Assembly (NCBI GenBank): GCA_947650365.1
Contig: OX393550.1
Coordinates: forward strand, 96,390,951-96,454,950
Source: Chamaelirium japonicum
Lineage: Eukaryota > Streptophyta > Magnoliopsida > Liliales > Melanthiaceae
DNA: 64,000 nt
Direction: 5' to 3'
In this document: piece after piece, positions 1 through 12,149 of the stretch
Numbering within the stretch: the first letter of the stretch is position 1
Layout: each line of letters begins with the position of its first letter
Program-made: the position numbers and the translations under genes
Notes under the pieces: generated by a model
Told to the model about the DNA's origin: nothing
Seen by the model: the letters and a program-made list of their open reading frames with translations, nothing else
The model's database searches: none

Positions 1-1343
1 ATTTTATCGAGAGGTAATCGTCTCATCTTATTTTTTAATATATTTGATCATTCTTGATGTATTTATTCATAAATATTTTTCTCAAATTAGGTACTTGTGA
101 ACATTGAAATCATATGTTCGTAATAAAAGTCGTCCGGAGAGATCAATTGCTGAAGGATACATAGCAGAAGAATGTCTGACATTTTACTCAAGATACCTAT
201 ATGGTATAGACACACGATTCAATCAACTTGAGCGGAACTATGATGGTGGTCCAATAAACTTCGATGGGGGTTTATTTATATTTGCCCAAATAGTAGACCT
301 CTAGGAGGAGGCAAAACCCGTCGATTGTCTGTAGATGAGATTCAATAGGCACATATGTATGTGTTGCGCCAATGTGATAAAGTGTGGCCATTCATTGAGT
401 AAGCATTTTACGATCATTTACTCATTCTTTCTATCCATTCATTAAGTATATGTGCTAATTATAATCTAATTCATAACCTGTAAAACAAGAAGCATAAAGC
501 CATCATTAATAATCGGGGTACTCCAAATACTCCACAAATTCATGATCGTGAATTTCTATCGTGGTTCGAGAAACACGTAAGTGTTCACATCATGACTGAA
601 TTTTATTGACATCTATTACCGAACAATAATAATGTGTTCACATCATGAATATCATGTGGTTATTATAGGCACAAGAGTTGAACGACAACCACGATCCGCT
701 AATGAATAAGGATATCTGGTGCTTATCTTGTAGCCCTTTGCAAGATGCAATATTATTTAATGGTTATATCGTGAACGGTTATAGATTTCGGACAAAAGAT
801 AGTGAAAAATCACGAAAAACACAAAATAGTGGTGTTGTCGTCAACGGTTAGCAAGAAGAATTAGGAAATATTGACTTCTACGGCATCCTAAACGAGATTC
901 TCGAGATTAAATTCCTTAGTCAAAATAGAATCGTATTATTCAAATACGATTGGTATGATATTAATAATCGCGAGACTGGTTATAATGTCGACAAATACAG
1001 TTTTATCAGCGTTAACACTGGCAAGAGATTGAATACCCAATATCAAGATCCATTCATTCTTGCCTCTCAAGTGGAACAGATATTTTACGCACCGGATAAT
1101 ACCTCTCAAGGTTGGCAAATTGTAGTCAGGTCACCACCCAAAGATTTTTATAACATGGGAGACAAAGATACGGGGATCGTCGATGATGATTTGGATGCAT
1201 ACCAGAATGATGAGATAATCGTTGTCGACGCAGTACACGATGAAAATAAAGAGGTCGACAATATAAACTGGACAGCGAATACAAATCAAATGATAGAAGA
1301 TGGATGCGATGAGAGTGACGGAGATGGGACACAAAATAACTAG
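1..1343 (+). pseudogene. CACTA (En/Spm) TNP2-type transposase, C-terminal part, degenerate
   Basis: Translations match the C-terminal half of plant CACTA transposases. About 104-300 reads like the end of DUF4218 (YVRNK..RPE.SIAEGYIAEECL, SRYLYG). After an exon carrying KHKAIINNRGTPNTPQIHD, the stretch from about 669 reads NDNHDPLMNKDIWCLS, then the DUF4216 block (NGYIVNGYRFRTKDSE and later DPFILASQVEQIFY) and an acidic tail ending at 1343. Likely introns are 399-493 (GTAAGC donor) and about 575-668 (GTAAGT donor, TTATAG acceptor). In-frame stops at about 345 and 849 and a frame change near 300 show it is dead. The N-terminal half lies left of the window. The family match is firm; whether the element is otherwise complete cannot be judged. 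Confidence 0.8.
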
Positions 1344-1600
1344 ACTTGGATTGATTTATATATAAATTGAACTATTAAAAAATAAATATCTTACTATTTC
1401 ATATGTAAATCAATTTGTTTCATATATAAATCATATTGTTTCATATGTAAATCATATTATTTCATATGTATATCATATTGTTTTATACTGTTTTATATGT
1501 AAATCAAACTGTTTCATATTGTTTCATGTATAAATCATACTCTTTCATATGTAAATCAAACTGTTATTTATATCATATTATTTTGTATAAAAAATTATTA
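1344..1600. repeat. AT-rich short tandem motif (TTTCATATGTAAATCATA-like)
   Basis: A degenerate 18-22 bp unit of the form catattgtttcatatgtaa is repeated about ten times between the transposase stop and the second CACTA frame. No coding potential is seen. Confidence 0.6.
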
Positions 1601-1610
1601 CTGCTTTTAG

Positions 1611-1761
1611 ATGGCATCACGGTCGCGGGTTTGTAGAGGCAGAGGTAGGCTAGCTCGGAGCGATCCGGCTACCACCCCAGGGTCCAAGGCCGAGCCCTCC
1701 GGATTTGGTAGTGCTGTTCCTCTCTCCAAACCAATTTCAAATCCAAAACACGCTAACTTAT
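1611..1761 (+). pseudogene. Start of a second CACTA-associated reading frame, cut off by satellite DNA
   Basis: An ATG at 1611 opens a frame beginning MASRSRVCRGRGRLARSD, a basic Arg/Gly-rich N terminus. It lies about 270 bp downstream of the transposase, where CACTA elements usually carry their second gene. After about 37 codons the frame runs straight into the first monomer of the adjacent satellite (from about 1735) and stops at 1761. The region between, 1344-1610, is AT-rich with about ten copies of a short TTTCATATGTAAATCATA-like motif. Function is inferred from position only. Confidence 0.4.
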
Positions 1762-4563
1762 GATTTTTCAATGCGTAGACTCTAAATTTGTCAATCGAAG
1801 GAAAAATTATTAAAATATCTAATTAGAACTTGCTCGTAAGTCCAAAATATGAAAAAATCTAAGTACAAATTATCGGATGCCGATCCGATCGAATCCAAAT
1901 AAATTTCAAATCTGAAACACACTAACTTATGATTTTTCAACGCTTAGACTCTAAATTTATCAATCAGAGACAAAATTATTAAAATATCCAATTAGAACTC
2001 GCTCGCAAGTCCGAAATATGAAATAATTCTAAGTATGAATTATCGGATGCCGATCCGATAATGATCCGATCAAATCCAAACCAATTTCAAATCCGAAACA
2101 CGCTAACTTATGATTTTTCAACTCGTAGACTCTAAATTTGTCAATCGGAGGTGAAATTATTAAAATATCTAATTAGAACTTGCTCGCAAGTCCGAAATAC
2201 AAAAAAATCCAATTACGAATTGTCGGATGCCGATCCGATGACGATCCAACCAAATCCAAACCAATTTCAAATCCAAAACACGCTAACTTATGATTTTTCA
2301 ATCTTTAGACTCTAAATTTGTCAATCGGAGATGAAATTGATAAAATATCTAATTAGAACTTGATCGCAAGTCTGAAATACGAAAAAAAATCCAAATACAA
2401 ATTATTAGATGCCGATCCGATGATGATCCGATCGAATCCAAACCAATTTCAAATCCAAAACACGCTAACTTATGATTTTTCAACGCTTAGACTCTAAATT
2501 TATCAATCGGAGGCAAAATTATTAAAATATCTAATTAGAACTCGCTCACAAGTCTGAAATATAAAATAATTCCAAGTACAAATTATCGGATGCTGATCCG
2601 ATGACGATCCGATCGAATCCAAACCAATTTCAAATCCGAAACAAGCTAACTTATGATTTTTCAATGCGTAGACTCTAAATTTGTCAATCGGAGGCAAAGT
2701 TGTTAAAATATCTAATTAGAACTTGCTCGCAAGTCCGAAATACAAAAAAAATCTAAGTACGAATTGCCGGATGCCGATCCGATGATGATATGATCGAATC
2801 CAAACCAATTTCAAATCCGAAACACGCTAACTTATGATTTTTCAACGCTTAGACTCTAAATTTTTCAATCGGAGGCAAAATTATGAAAATATCCAATTAG
2901 AACTCGCTCGTAAATTTGAAATACAAAATAATTCCAAGTACGAATTATCGGATGCCGATCTGATCGAATCCAAACCAATTTCAAATACAAAACACGCTAA
3001 CTTATGATTTTTCAATGCTTAGACTCTAAATTGGTCAATTAGAGGTGAAATTGTTAAAATATCTAATTAGAACTTGCTCGCAAGTTCGAAATATGAAAAA
3101 AATCTAAGTACGAATTGTCGGATGCCGATCCGATGACTATCCGACCGAATCCAAACCAATTTCAAATCCGAAACACGCTAACTTATGGTTTTTCAACGCG
3201 TAGAATCTAAATTTGTCAATCGGAGACGAAATTGTTAAAATATCTAATTAGAACTTGCTCGCAAGTCCGAAATACGAAAAAAAATCCAAGTACGAATTAT
3301 CGGATGCCGATCCGATGATGATCCGATCGAATCTAAACCAATTTCAAATCTGAAACACGCTAACTTATGATTTTTCAACGCTTAGACTCTAAATTTGTCA
3401 ATCGAAGGCAAAATTGTTAAAATATCTTATTAGAATTTGCTCGCAAGTTCGAAATACAAAATAATTCTAAGTACAAATTATCGAATGCCGATCCGATGAC
3501 GATCTGATCGAATCCAAACCAATTTTAAATCCGAAACACTCTAGCTTATGATTTTTCAATGCTTAGAATCTAAATTGGTCAATCGGAGGGTAAATTGTTA
3601 AAATATCCAATTAGAACTCGCTCGTAAGTCTGAAATATGAAATAATTGCAAGTATGAATTATCGGATGTCGATCTGATCGAATCCGAACCTATTTTAAAT
3701 CCGAAATACGCTAACTTATGATTTTTCAACGCTTAGACTCTAAATTTATCAATCGGAGATGAAATTATTAAAATATCTAATTAGAACTTACTTACAAGTC
3801 CGAAATATGAAAAAATTTTAAGTACGAATTATCGAATGCCGATCCAATGATGATCATATCAAATTAGAACCAATTTCAAATCTGAAACACGCTAACTTAT
3901 GATTTTTCAACGCTTAGACTCTAAATTTGTCAATCGGAGACGAAATTGTTAAAATATCTAATTAGAACTTGCTCGCAAGTTCGAAATACGAAAAAAATCT
4001 AAGTACGGATTGTCGGATGCCGATCCAATGATAATCCGACCAAATCCAAATAAATTTCGATTCCAAAACACGCTAACTTATGATTTTTCAACGCTTAGAC
4101 TCTAAATTGGTCAATCAGAGGCAAAATTGTTAAATATCTAATTAGAACTTGCTCGCAAGTTCGAAATATGAAAAAAATCCAAGTACGAATTGTCGGATGC
4201 TGATCCGATGACGATCCGATCGAATCCAAACCAATTTCAAATCCGAAACACGCTAACTTATGATTTTTCAATGCGTAGACTCTAAATTTGTTAATCGGAG
4301 GCAAAATTGTTAAAATATTTAATTAGAACTTGCTCGCAAGTCCTAGATACGAAAAAAATCTAAGTACGAATTGTCGAATGCCGATCTGATGACGATCCAA
4401 TCGAATCCAAACCAATTTCAAATCTGAAACACGCTAACTTATGATTTTTTAACGCTTAGACTCTAAATTTATCAATCAGAGGCAAAATTGTTAAAATATC
4501 TAATTAGAACTCGCTCGCAAGTTCGAAATATGAAATAATTCCACAATACGAACTATCGGATGC
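1735..4563. repeat. Satellite array, about 16 monomers of roughly 180 bp
   Basis: The block ACGCTAACTTATGATTTTTC recurs at about 1749, 1918, 2100, 2279, 2460, 2642, 2823, 2995, 3176, 3357, 3538, 3709, 3888, 4070, 4251 and 4431. Spacing is mostly 179-182 bp, with three steps of 169-172 bp. The short monomers lack one copy of the GATGACGATCC segment in the TCGGATGCCGATCCGAT region. The rest of each monomer is well conserved (CTCTAAATTTGTCAATCGGAGG, AAAATATCTAATTAGAACT), so copies differ mainly by point changes and small indels. Reading frames crossing monomers are by-products. The array starts inside a CACTA frame and ends abruptly against a truncated LTR at 4564. Confidence 0.93.
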
Positions 4564-4941
4564 TTAAGACCGTTTTATCTTAAGCAGAAACATGACTTTG
4601 TACACCAGTGTCTGCTAACCGATCTATGCACCGTGTTGGTTTCGTTCGACCATAAACATTATGTCTGGTAATGACCATGGTGGAGACACTCACGTTCTAT
4701 CATCCAAACAACTTATCCTGATAATGCAACCAACCGTAAACAAAGCTGTAAATATATTTAGGTTACATATGAGACCAGACCATTGAGTCTTCTACTTAAG
4801 TGGATTACCATGTAGTCATGACTCTCTATTTTGTAATCATAATACGTACTAAGATACGTATCAAGATGCAATCCTAAGATATCAACCATGCACAACTAAA
4901 CTATAGGTTTTTACGAGTTGTAGACTTCATCAATTCCAATA
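4564..4941 (-). mobile_element. LTR fragment of the 5686-15691 Copia family (outer U3 end)
   Basis: Reads as the reverse complement of the first ~380 bp of the LTR starting at 5686: the minus-strand ends align (TATTGGAATTGATGAAGTCT against TGTTAGAATTGGTGAGATCT), followed by the same succession including the CTAAGCAGAAACATG and CACCGTGTTGGTTTCGTTC segments. Divergence is clearly higher than between the two LTRs of the full element. It is truncated on the satellite side at 4564. Confidence 0.8.
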
Positions 4942-4944
4942 CTT

Positions 4945-5160
4945 CTGTCGCATCCTATAGCTTGCAACTGTGGAGGACTAAAGAACCTCATAAAGCGAAG
5001 ATCTTCTCCTGGTTGGCTCTCCACGATAAGATACTTAGCAAAGCCAACCTCAAAGACAAGTTCCTCATCATTAACCTTAATTGTCCTATGTGTGGAGGTC
5101 AACGAAGGATGGGGACCACCTGTTTCTTACTTGCCCCTACGCGCGTAAAATTGATTTTGT
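4945..5160 (+). pseudogene. LINE remnant: reverse-transcriptase zinc-binding (zf-RVT) segment
   Basis: Translation gives LWRTKEPHKAKIFSWLALHD, then KILSKANLKDK and NCPMCGG. This is the zf-RVT pattern found downstream of plant LINE reverse transcriptases (W..K.P.K.K.F.WL...ILT, C..C). A one-base frame change near 5110 restores DGDHLFLTCPYAR, the second half of the motif. No other LINE domain is joined to it, so it is an isolated fragment. Confidence 0.7.
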
Positions 5161-5164
5161 ATTG

Positions 5165-5685
5165 TAGGTTGTGTGTTTCATAATCACACAAACAAACTGC
5201 TAGTTTAGTCCCATATCGGTCAGGGGAAACCCAATATCCCAATTTAAAAGGCTTATCCTCTCCTTGCCTTCTAGTTAAGACACTAGAGAGGCTGCTCCAG
5301 CCCACACACGTGCGAGCGCATGTGCCATGTTGAGTCGAGCCGGGCCAGGCCAAGCTTGGGCATAGGCTAGGCTGGGCGTGTGTGTGTATGCCCGCGGACC
5401 TGGACACAATAGCCGCTTCGAAATGGGTCAGCTCGCACCTACCTTATTTTAGTTTATAGTTCTTTCCTTTAAATATTTTTATTTATTTTTATTTATTTTA
5501 CTAGTCGTTGCTATATGCTAGCCATTAGAGCGTCACTGCATGTTAGCTGTTACGAGAAAGCTCTCTATGAGCTACGATATGTGCAACTAATGGGCTTGAT
5601 CTATATCCCATAAACCGCTCTCCTCTTTCATTCTCCTATTAAATGCCCAAGGCGTATATAAGGACTGATTCAGCCATGGAGAAAA
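5165..5685. other. Unassigned region, probably LTR-like debris
   Basis: No coding frame is supported. It contains TAGTCCCATATCGGTCAGG, a type of motif common in plant retrotransposon promoters, a GC-rich patch (5290-5420) and a T-rich patch (5450-5510). The last five bases (GAAAA, 5681-5685) are the left target duplication of the Copia element that follows. Confidence 0.4.
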
Positions 5686-8011
5686 TGTTAGAATTGGTGA
5701 GATCTACAGCTCATAAAAACCTATAGTTTAGCTATGTATGGTTGATAGTATAAGATTGCATCTAGGTACGTACCTTAGTACGTGTTCTGATTACAGAACA
5801 GAGAGATATGGCTACATGGTAATCCTCTTGAGTGTGAGACTTAAGGGACTAGTCCCATGTAACCTAAATATGTTCGCAGCTCTGATCAGGGTTGGTCGCC
5901 CTATCAGGATAAGCTGTTGGGATGACAGAGCGTGGGTGTCTCCACCACGGTCATTACCAGGCACAATGTCTATGGCCTAACGGAACCAACACGGTGCACA
6001 GATCGATGAGCAGACACCGGTGCACTAAACCGTGTTTCTGCTTAGGGTAAAATGGTCCTAAACCCTGAGGAATCATGTCTGGTGGACTAACCAGTTGTGA
6101 GGTTATTTGGCACACCAATGTGTGAGGATCCGGATGCAGTGATCCAAAACCACGGTGTACTGTGTTACCCGACTGGCGTTGCATCAGTGTGTCACTCCTG
6201 CAAGCTATCCATACCCCTAACGGGAGGTGCGTTCCTTGGTCTGACCTACGTCGTATTAAACCCTGGCCAGGTGGTCATCAGTTGGACTGGTGACGAATCC
6301 AGTTGCTCGAAAGAGTAATCGGAGGTACGATGTATGTGGTCAACCTGGAAGGAACCGAGTCATATGAGCACTCGAGTCTGACGATATTCTCCACCGCTCG
6401 AGTTGCATCATGGCACCAGATGGAGGGACAGCGAGTTTACCATACTAAGCGGAGAGCAGGGGTATAAGGGAGAACATAGTAAGTCCGGGGAAATTGGAGT
6501 GCAGCCTGCATCGCACTCTAGGTGACCACGCAGGTTAACTCAGACTCAGAGGATTGATGGTACACTCGGGTAATGTGTCGATCGAGTCTAAGTTGAAAGC
6601 CATGAACCCTGGTCCCTGAAGGTTCCACCTTATCGATATTATGTACGGTTCTTATACCATCTCCTCGAAACACAGAACGTAGTTAGAGAAAGCGAGAAGT
6701 CCAAGCCTATGCTCCGTGAGTGCTTCACACTAGTGCACGGCAGATGCGTAGCTACGTGTGTGCAATAAAGGAAAACCCTAGGTTAGTGCAGAGATGCATG
6801 TAGCAATTCCTTGTCATAAGTGGACTTTGCCACATGGGTGCGATGTACCGGGACATGTTGCGAGTTGACTAGTTGACTTCACTAGGGGCACCCTACGGGA
6901 GCCTCAGAGAATAGTGAAATCACTGGTGCACTTCACTTATGTGTGCCTTGTAAAGTCTCGTACACGAGGAATGGCCAACTAGTGACATAAGGGCGTTTTG
7001 GTCATACCATGCGCCACTATATACTTAGGGGGTCAGCCCTAAGTGTTGAGAGACTGGTCAAGGCCGGCCCCATTGGTTTCAGGAGGTTGTTGCCTCTGAT
7101 GAAAGGGTCGGTCATGAGGCACAGAAAATGGGCTCGTTTTGACCGTTTTCAAAACCAAGGAAAAGATAGAGATAAAGAAGAGATATATAGGGAGAAGGTT
7201 TGAATCAATCAATCCTATCCGTACTAGGCTTTATCCAAAGGATAAGGCCGACCCTATATAAGGGAATGGGGAGAGAGGGGGGCCGTCCATGCATGTTGCA
7301 AGCCCTAGGGTCGGCCATACAAGCTATGGGGAAACCCTAGCCGCCCCCTCTTCTCTCTTCTCTTCTCTAGTCTCTCTCTCCCTCGCTTGCACCATTGGAT
7401 GGTGACTCGTCTTCCTCACGTGGTATTTCGTAGAAGGAGAAGGCTCATCGTATGGAGGCACTCAGAGATCCATCGATGAGGTGTCGTACATCGTGTGAGA
7501 TCAGGTGAACTAGAAGGCATCTCCCGCAACCTTTTGCTGTCCAGAATCTGTACAGAAAATCAGTGTTGTTTCTATGATTCTGGGAGTTATAAAAGTCCAA
7601 ACGAGATAAAACTTATTTCAAAAGTTGCGTCTCGAAGTTGGCTACTTGCAGTCCAAATTTCAGCCCAATCGGAGTTTGGAGCAAAACGTTATGGCCGTCG
7701 CACCGAAGCTATGTCAAGCAGATCCGAGCCCGTCTCCATCGACAAAGAAAAAACTTGTCGCGGTGAAAGAATCCGCACGCAGGTATGATCTCTAACAAGT
7801 AGATCTAATATAGATAGAACATGCATGCATGCTAGATTGTTCTTTCACGTTAGATCGTCGTTAGGGGTTCGCGTAGTTGCCATGCTAGATTCATACACGC
7901 ACGTGTAGATGGTTTCGATGAAAATTTTGATATATAACGCACACCGCTCACGGTCTTCGGATCTTTACTTTGCTTCCGCTGTAGGCCTCTACCATGGATT
8001 TACTTCCAATA
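5686..8011 (+). repeat. 5' LTR of the Copia element
   Basis: Begins TGTTAGAATTGGTGAG and ends ACTTCCAATA, a mutated form of the TTCCAACA end kept in the solo LTR at 21744. It contains a TATA box at 7255, a leader with CT-rich tract (7345-7385) and a U5 rich in GATTC..GGGAGTT. At over 2.3 kb it is long for a Copia LTR. Confidence 0.93.
7255..7262 (+). promoter_or_regulatory. TATA box of the 5' LTR
   Basis: TATATAAG sits in a GACCCTATATAAGGGAATGG context that is conserved in the 3' LTR (14926-14933) and recognisable in the solo LTR near 22505 on the other strand. Transcription would begin about 30 bp downstream, close to the GGGGCCG segment. Confidence 0.65.
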
Positions 8012-8013
8012 AT

Positions 8014-8025
8014 TGGTATCAGAGC
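8014..8025 (+). other. Primer-binding site (initiator Met tRNA)
   Basis: TGGTATCAGAGC lies two bases after the end of the 5' LTR, the standard position and sequence for a plant retrotransposon primed by initiator methionine tRNA. Confidence 0.9.
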
Positions 8026-10055
8026 ACGCTAGTGGTGTGCGTTTCATATTTTTTCATGAAACCGTCATGTGCGCGCATGAATAATATGTGCCACCATCGA
8101 GGTTCTACGAGTAGATCATGCATAGTATATATTGTATGTTCTATGAATCGTTCTTGCAGGGTGCCGCTTCTAAAAATAATCTAGATTTGTGATTGCTTGC
8201 TACCGGGGTCGGACCCCGTGTTAGCGAATATTGTCTGGATGTATTTTCTTCTATGAGTGGATAGGTTTTAGAGCCATAGTTGGGCAAGTGGTGGAGATTG
8301 ACCATCCTTGATTCTCAGGCTTTTTGCTAGGTTTGTTTTCCTTTTTATTTTAGGAAATTGTGTACGAGCGAGCACTTACTCGAAGCGTACTAAAGCTTTT
8401 TCGGTTACAGATTGAAGAGGAGGACTTGCCGTGGAGATCCACCACCGGGAGGACGAGCGGAACCTTGGAGGACGATGGCGATCCGACGAAGCGTACACGA
8501 TGATGGCAAAGGAAAGAATGCGCCAGGAGATCGTATACAGAGGCTTGCATCGGATCGAGGAGCCTTGCGAAGGAGACAGAGAGGCTACGCTGTGCCAGTC
8601 AGGTTCAGGGGTCGGACCCTGAACTTGATTCAGTTGTGTGGTTGTTTCTTTCTACTGTTCTTTATATTTCTGTAGAGAACTATAAAGTGTGTTTAATTAT
8701 CAGTGTGTTAGAGGGATGCCCTTTCCCCTCGGGTCCTAGTGACCTTATTAGGATAGGATTCCACTAGTGACGCCTATTATTTAATTGACCCTTGATGATA
8801 GTAAGAATTTCTCATATTTGGTTATGCTATCATTAGGTCAACACCCGATTAGTCGGGTGTGCCTATTTGGCCAGTATTAAAACCTAGAATGAGTTGGAAT
8901 TCTAATATGACATCATTCATCAAATTTATAAGCGAGGCGCCATGGTAGTGGAAGACCTTTCCTATCAGTCTGACCTTAGGTTAGGCTCCAGAGCATTAGC
9001 GTGATAGCTAGGTTTGCAGAGCATCGATGTTCTTGGGATATGTAATGTGACCCTTGAGTGGAGAAATCCACTTGAGGCAGGGACTATGATATTCCGAGAT
9101 CGATTAATGCTAGGCGAAAGGCTTGAAACGCTAGTGGGAGCACGGTATGACCAGGGTCTAGTGTATAGGTTGTCGTGACCTTAGTGTACACTCATACTTG
9201 CATTAAATAACCCTCAAATTTAATAAGGGATGCAAGAGAGGACTTTTAGAGATCCTTTGACCTCCACGGCCAATCACTTCGTGCTCGGGTGGGAGGGCAT
9301 AACTCAACAACCCCCTCGGGTGAGAGCTGTGTTTTTCCATGCCAAGTAACTTAGTGATCTCCCTCAGGATATGGCAATTACGACGCCAAGGGTTCAGGCT
9401 TTTACTCACCCTCGTGGGGGCCGTTAGAACTTCCGTTCTGTAATTGCCTAGGCTCGTGGTTAAGTATCCGAAGTATACATGAGGTATTCGTTGCGAAGAC
9501 AATGGTGATCACGTGGTACTGGCCAAAAGATAATCATGGTTCATCAAAGCCCTTAGTTGGCAGATTTGGATAGGGTCAAGGGAAAGACCCGTGTAAGTGG
9601 AAGACCTGCACACTGCCCCCTCGGACAGGTGTAGCCGATTCCAAGATCTTACATACATGGTTAAATTAATCCATAGAGGTGTCTTCGCTGTGAGGGTAGC
9701 GTTGGCATTTGGATATAATTAGCTTATTTTCAAAATCCATAAAATAAGTTATTTTGCATTCTTTCATTCAACCATATAGTTCCCCTATCCGCTATCCCAT
9801 AAGAGAACCAGTTATCGGGTCTCTAACTATGTAGAGCGGAAGCGCTTTCTTTAGCTTATGTATATAGTAGTAAATGTACATTGGCTTCCAATCTTAATAT
9901 CCCTGTACTAGACCTAACGGGTCCAGATATCACTAGGGCACTGACTAGGGCATATGACGACTAGCAAGAGTCTGAGGAGATGTGCAAGTTCTGTGTCATA
10001 GCAGACTTGCTAACAACTCCTTAGAAGTAAGTCAGAAATATGCCGGGTCTTCTCA
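8026..10055 (+). other. Long noncoding leader of the Copia element
   Basis: About 2 kb between the primer-binding site and the first recognisable gag codons. No frame resembles a known domain. A stretch (8030-9230) has a homologous, reverse-oriented copy at 41080-42250, next to another LTR of the family, so the leader is a genuine family feature and not later insertion. A leader of this length is unusual for Copia. Confidence 0.65.
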
Positions 10056-10059
10056 AAAT

Positions 10060-10560
10060 AAGTTTTACTTGCATAAGATGTCTGCTAGGCGAAGTCGGTA
10101 GACTCATCACTTATCCACCAAGACACTTATCGGTACCAAGATGTCAGTGGGTATGCTTGTTCGAGAACACATCTTTGAGTTCCAGATCGAACTAGATTCC
10201 AAAGACATGGTGCCAGATGACGAGGTGGTGGAAGACGTCTATCTTGCATCCTTGTCTGGAACCTTCGAAGGCGTTGTTAGAGACTTTAGCTTTAACAAGC
10301 TAGAGATGAGAAACGTAGAACTTCTAAAGAGATTTCCAAGAGACAAAGGATGGGATCAAGATTAAAGGCAAAACCTTTAGTGCTTAACCTAGGTCTTCTA
10401 TAGAAGGACCAAAGGGAGTAACTTATCAGAGATTGAGAACTATTCTAGTGCAGAAACTGGTGTGGACTCCTAAGTCAAGTGAAGCCAAGGACGGAAGTGT
10501 TTCCATTATGACAAGTATAGGGGATATTTGAAGATAGTGTATGGCCTCAGGATGTTAGGA
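10060..10560 (+). pseudogene. Copia gag remnant with degenerate zinc knuckle
   Basis: The open stretch 10141-10365 contains VYLASLSGTFEGVVRDFSFN followed by KLEMRNVELLK, matching the Copia gag pattern (LASL...F..F..N.NK....L.EL). About 150 bp further on, CFHYDKYRGYLK is a decayed form of the CX2CX4HX4C nucleocapsid knuckle (CFHCGKxGHWKRNC). Stops separate the pieces. Confidence 0.7.
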
Positions 10561-10589
10561 GTTGAGTCGCTATCTAGTAGCAGTTCTTA

Positions 10590-10650
10590 TGCTTCTTGGA
10601 ATGTAGACTTTGGGTCTACAGAGATTCAAGGAAAGCAGAAGGCTACTTTA
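10590..10650 (+). pseudogene. Copia protease active-site remnant
   Basis: WNVDFGSTEI corresponds to the W.LDSG.T aspartic protease motif of Copia polyproteins and lies at the expected place just after the zinc knuckle. The catalytic Asp remains, but the neighbouring Ser is Phe and the frame is broken on both sides. Confidence 0.5.
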
Positions 10651-10999
10651 TAGTGAAGTAATCCTAACATAGGTATTGATGCCATAAGCTCCTGCGGAAG
10701 CTGTTAGATATGATTGTCTTAGTTTTTCCGAAACACGGATTTTGATCTTTAGAGATTTAGTTCTGTTTTCTCCTTGGTAAATAAAGTTTTTAGTTTTAGA
10801 CAGCACCGTAGGTGTGTATCTTAAACTGAATAGATAGCTTCATTACTAGAGGAATAGATCAGAATAATCTCTTTGTATTTAACCCTAATTCGAAAATAGA
10901 TTTCATGATAGCTGCAGCGTCTAATTAAAATTCATCTAAATCTTTCGGAAAAGCTATCCCATTTGTGACCCCTCTGATTTAGAAATTATGCCTTAGAAT

Positions 11000-11420
11000 A
11001 AATTCACAGGTAAAAGAATGCCGAGTTTCTTTTCACAGATTCATCGGAGATCCTTCTAACCTATGAGTGTTATCTGGAAGACAGAATAACTAAAAGGGCC
11101 ACTAAGGTAATGGTGTTAGTTATTTTTGACGTCTATGGTTCCAAGAGTGTCCAGACGATAGGAGACTCTTCGATTTAATCGAAGGAATAAGTCACTATCG
11201 GACGAGTTCCATAGGATCCTGAGGAAGCATGGGATTATCTCCCAGGAAAATGCTCCAAGGATAACACGTCAAAATGAATTCTCCGAGAGAAGGAATCAGA
11301 CCCAGTTTGACATGGTCCGTAGTATGATGAATATTGCCAAGTGTACTACCCACCTTTTGGTGGGGTTGTACCTTAAGACAGTAGCTTATATCTGAAACTA
11401 TCTCTCATCTAGATCAGTAC
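11000..11420 (+). pseudogene. Copia integrase remnant (C-terminal core)
   Basis: Around 11205-11345 the translation reads EFHRILRKHGIISQENAP, then EFSERRNQTQFDMVRSMMN. This is the end of the Copia integrase core (the catalytic Glu of the SERRNRTLLDMVRSMM motif) with scattered substitutions. The following text (THLLVGLYLKTV) fits the LP..FW..A..TA segment. Multiple stops precede it. Confidence 0.75.
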
Positions 11421-11800
11421 CTCAGACCTATAGAGAGCTATGGTCTAAGCGAAAGCTGACACTATAGTGTCTCGAGATATAGGGTTGTCCTGCACTTGTG
11501 CAAAATGACAAAAGGGATGAGATAGAGATGTAGTTCCAGATATATCTGTTTATAGGTTACCCTTAGGAGGCATAAGGTGGACTGTTCTATGATCTTGAGG
11601 TTTAGAAGGTAATCGTTTCTACGAACACCATCTACCTAGACTAATATTATATTATAGACCATAAGTTTATCAGTAAGGTAGTTCTGGGTGAACTACTGGG
11701 TACTGGCAGAGAGTGCGCATCTGAAAACGTAGTGAGAGTAGATAATACAGAAACTAGTATACCAGGTACTGTAGAAACGATTCACTTAGTACCACCACCA

Positions 11801-11980
11801 CCTCGTCGTTGTGGGAGCATCAGAGCTCTTGATAGATACTATGGAGAAACTTCGATAGTTAATCCAGAGTTTCAGGAGGATGATCCACCACCTCGTCGTT
11901 GTGGGAGCATCAGAGCTCTTTATAGATACTATTGAGAAACTTCGATAGTTAATCCAGAGTTTTAGGAGGATGATCCCTAG
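11801..11980 (+). repeat. In-frame 90-bp tandem duplication in the Copia linker
   Basis: The 90 bp starting CCTCGTCGTTGTGGGAGC at 11801 are repeated from 11891 with only a few differences. They encode PPPRRCGSIRALDRYY-like text, the PRRS.R...P.RY linker between integrase and reverse transcriptase of Copia. The period is exactly 90 bp, so the frame is kept. Confidence 0.9.
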
Positions 11981-12149
11981 AGCTACGAAGAAGTAGTGGG
12001 AGCTTTCAACAGCTCTAACTGACAAAAGACTATGAAGGCAAATTAGCATCAATGTCCCTTGGAACAGTCTTGACACTTATAGCACTATCACCCTTCGGGA
12101 TGTAGGAGGTGTATAAGAAGAGCACCCGGTTAAGCCTTAAGTAGCTAGA

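Noticed and set aside
2503..4304. Repeated - strand frames beginning MPPI(D/N)KFRVYALKNHK
   Set aside because: They recur once per satellite monomer at the same place and follow the tandem repeat, with no independent sign of coding.
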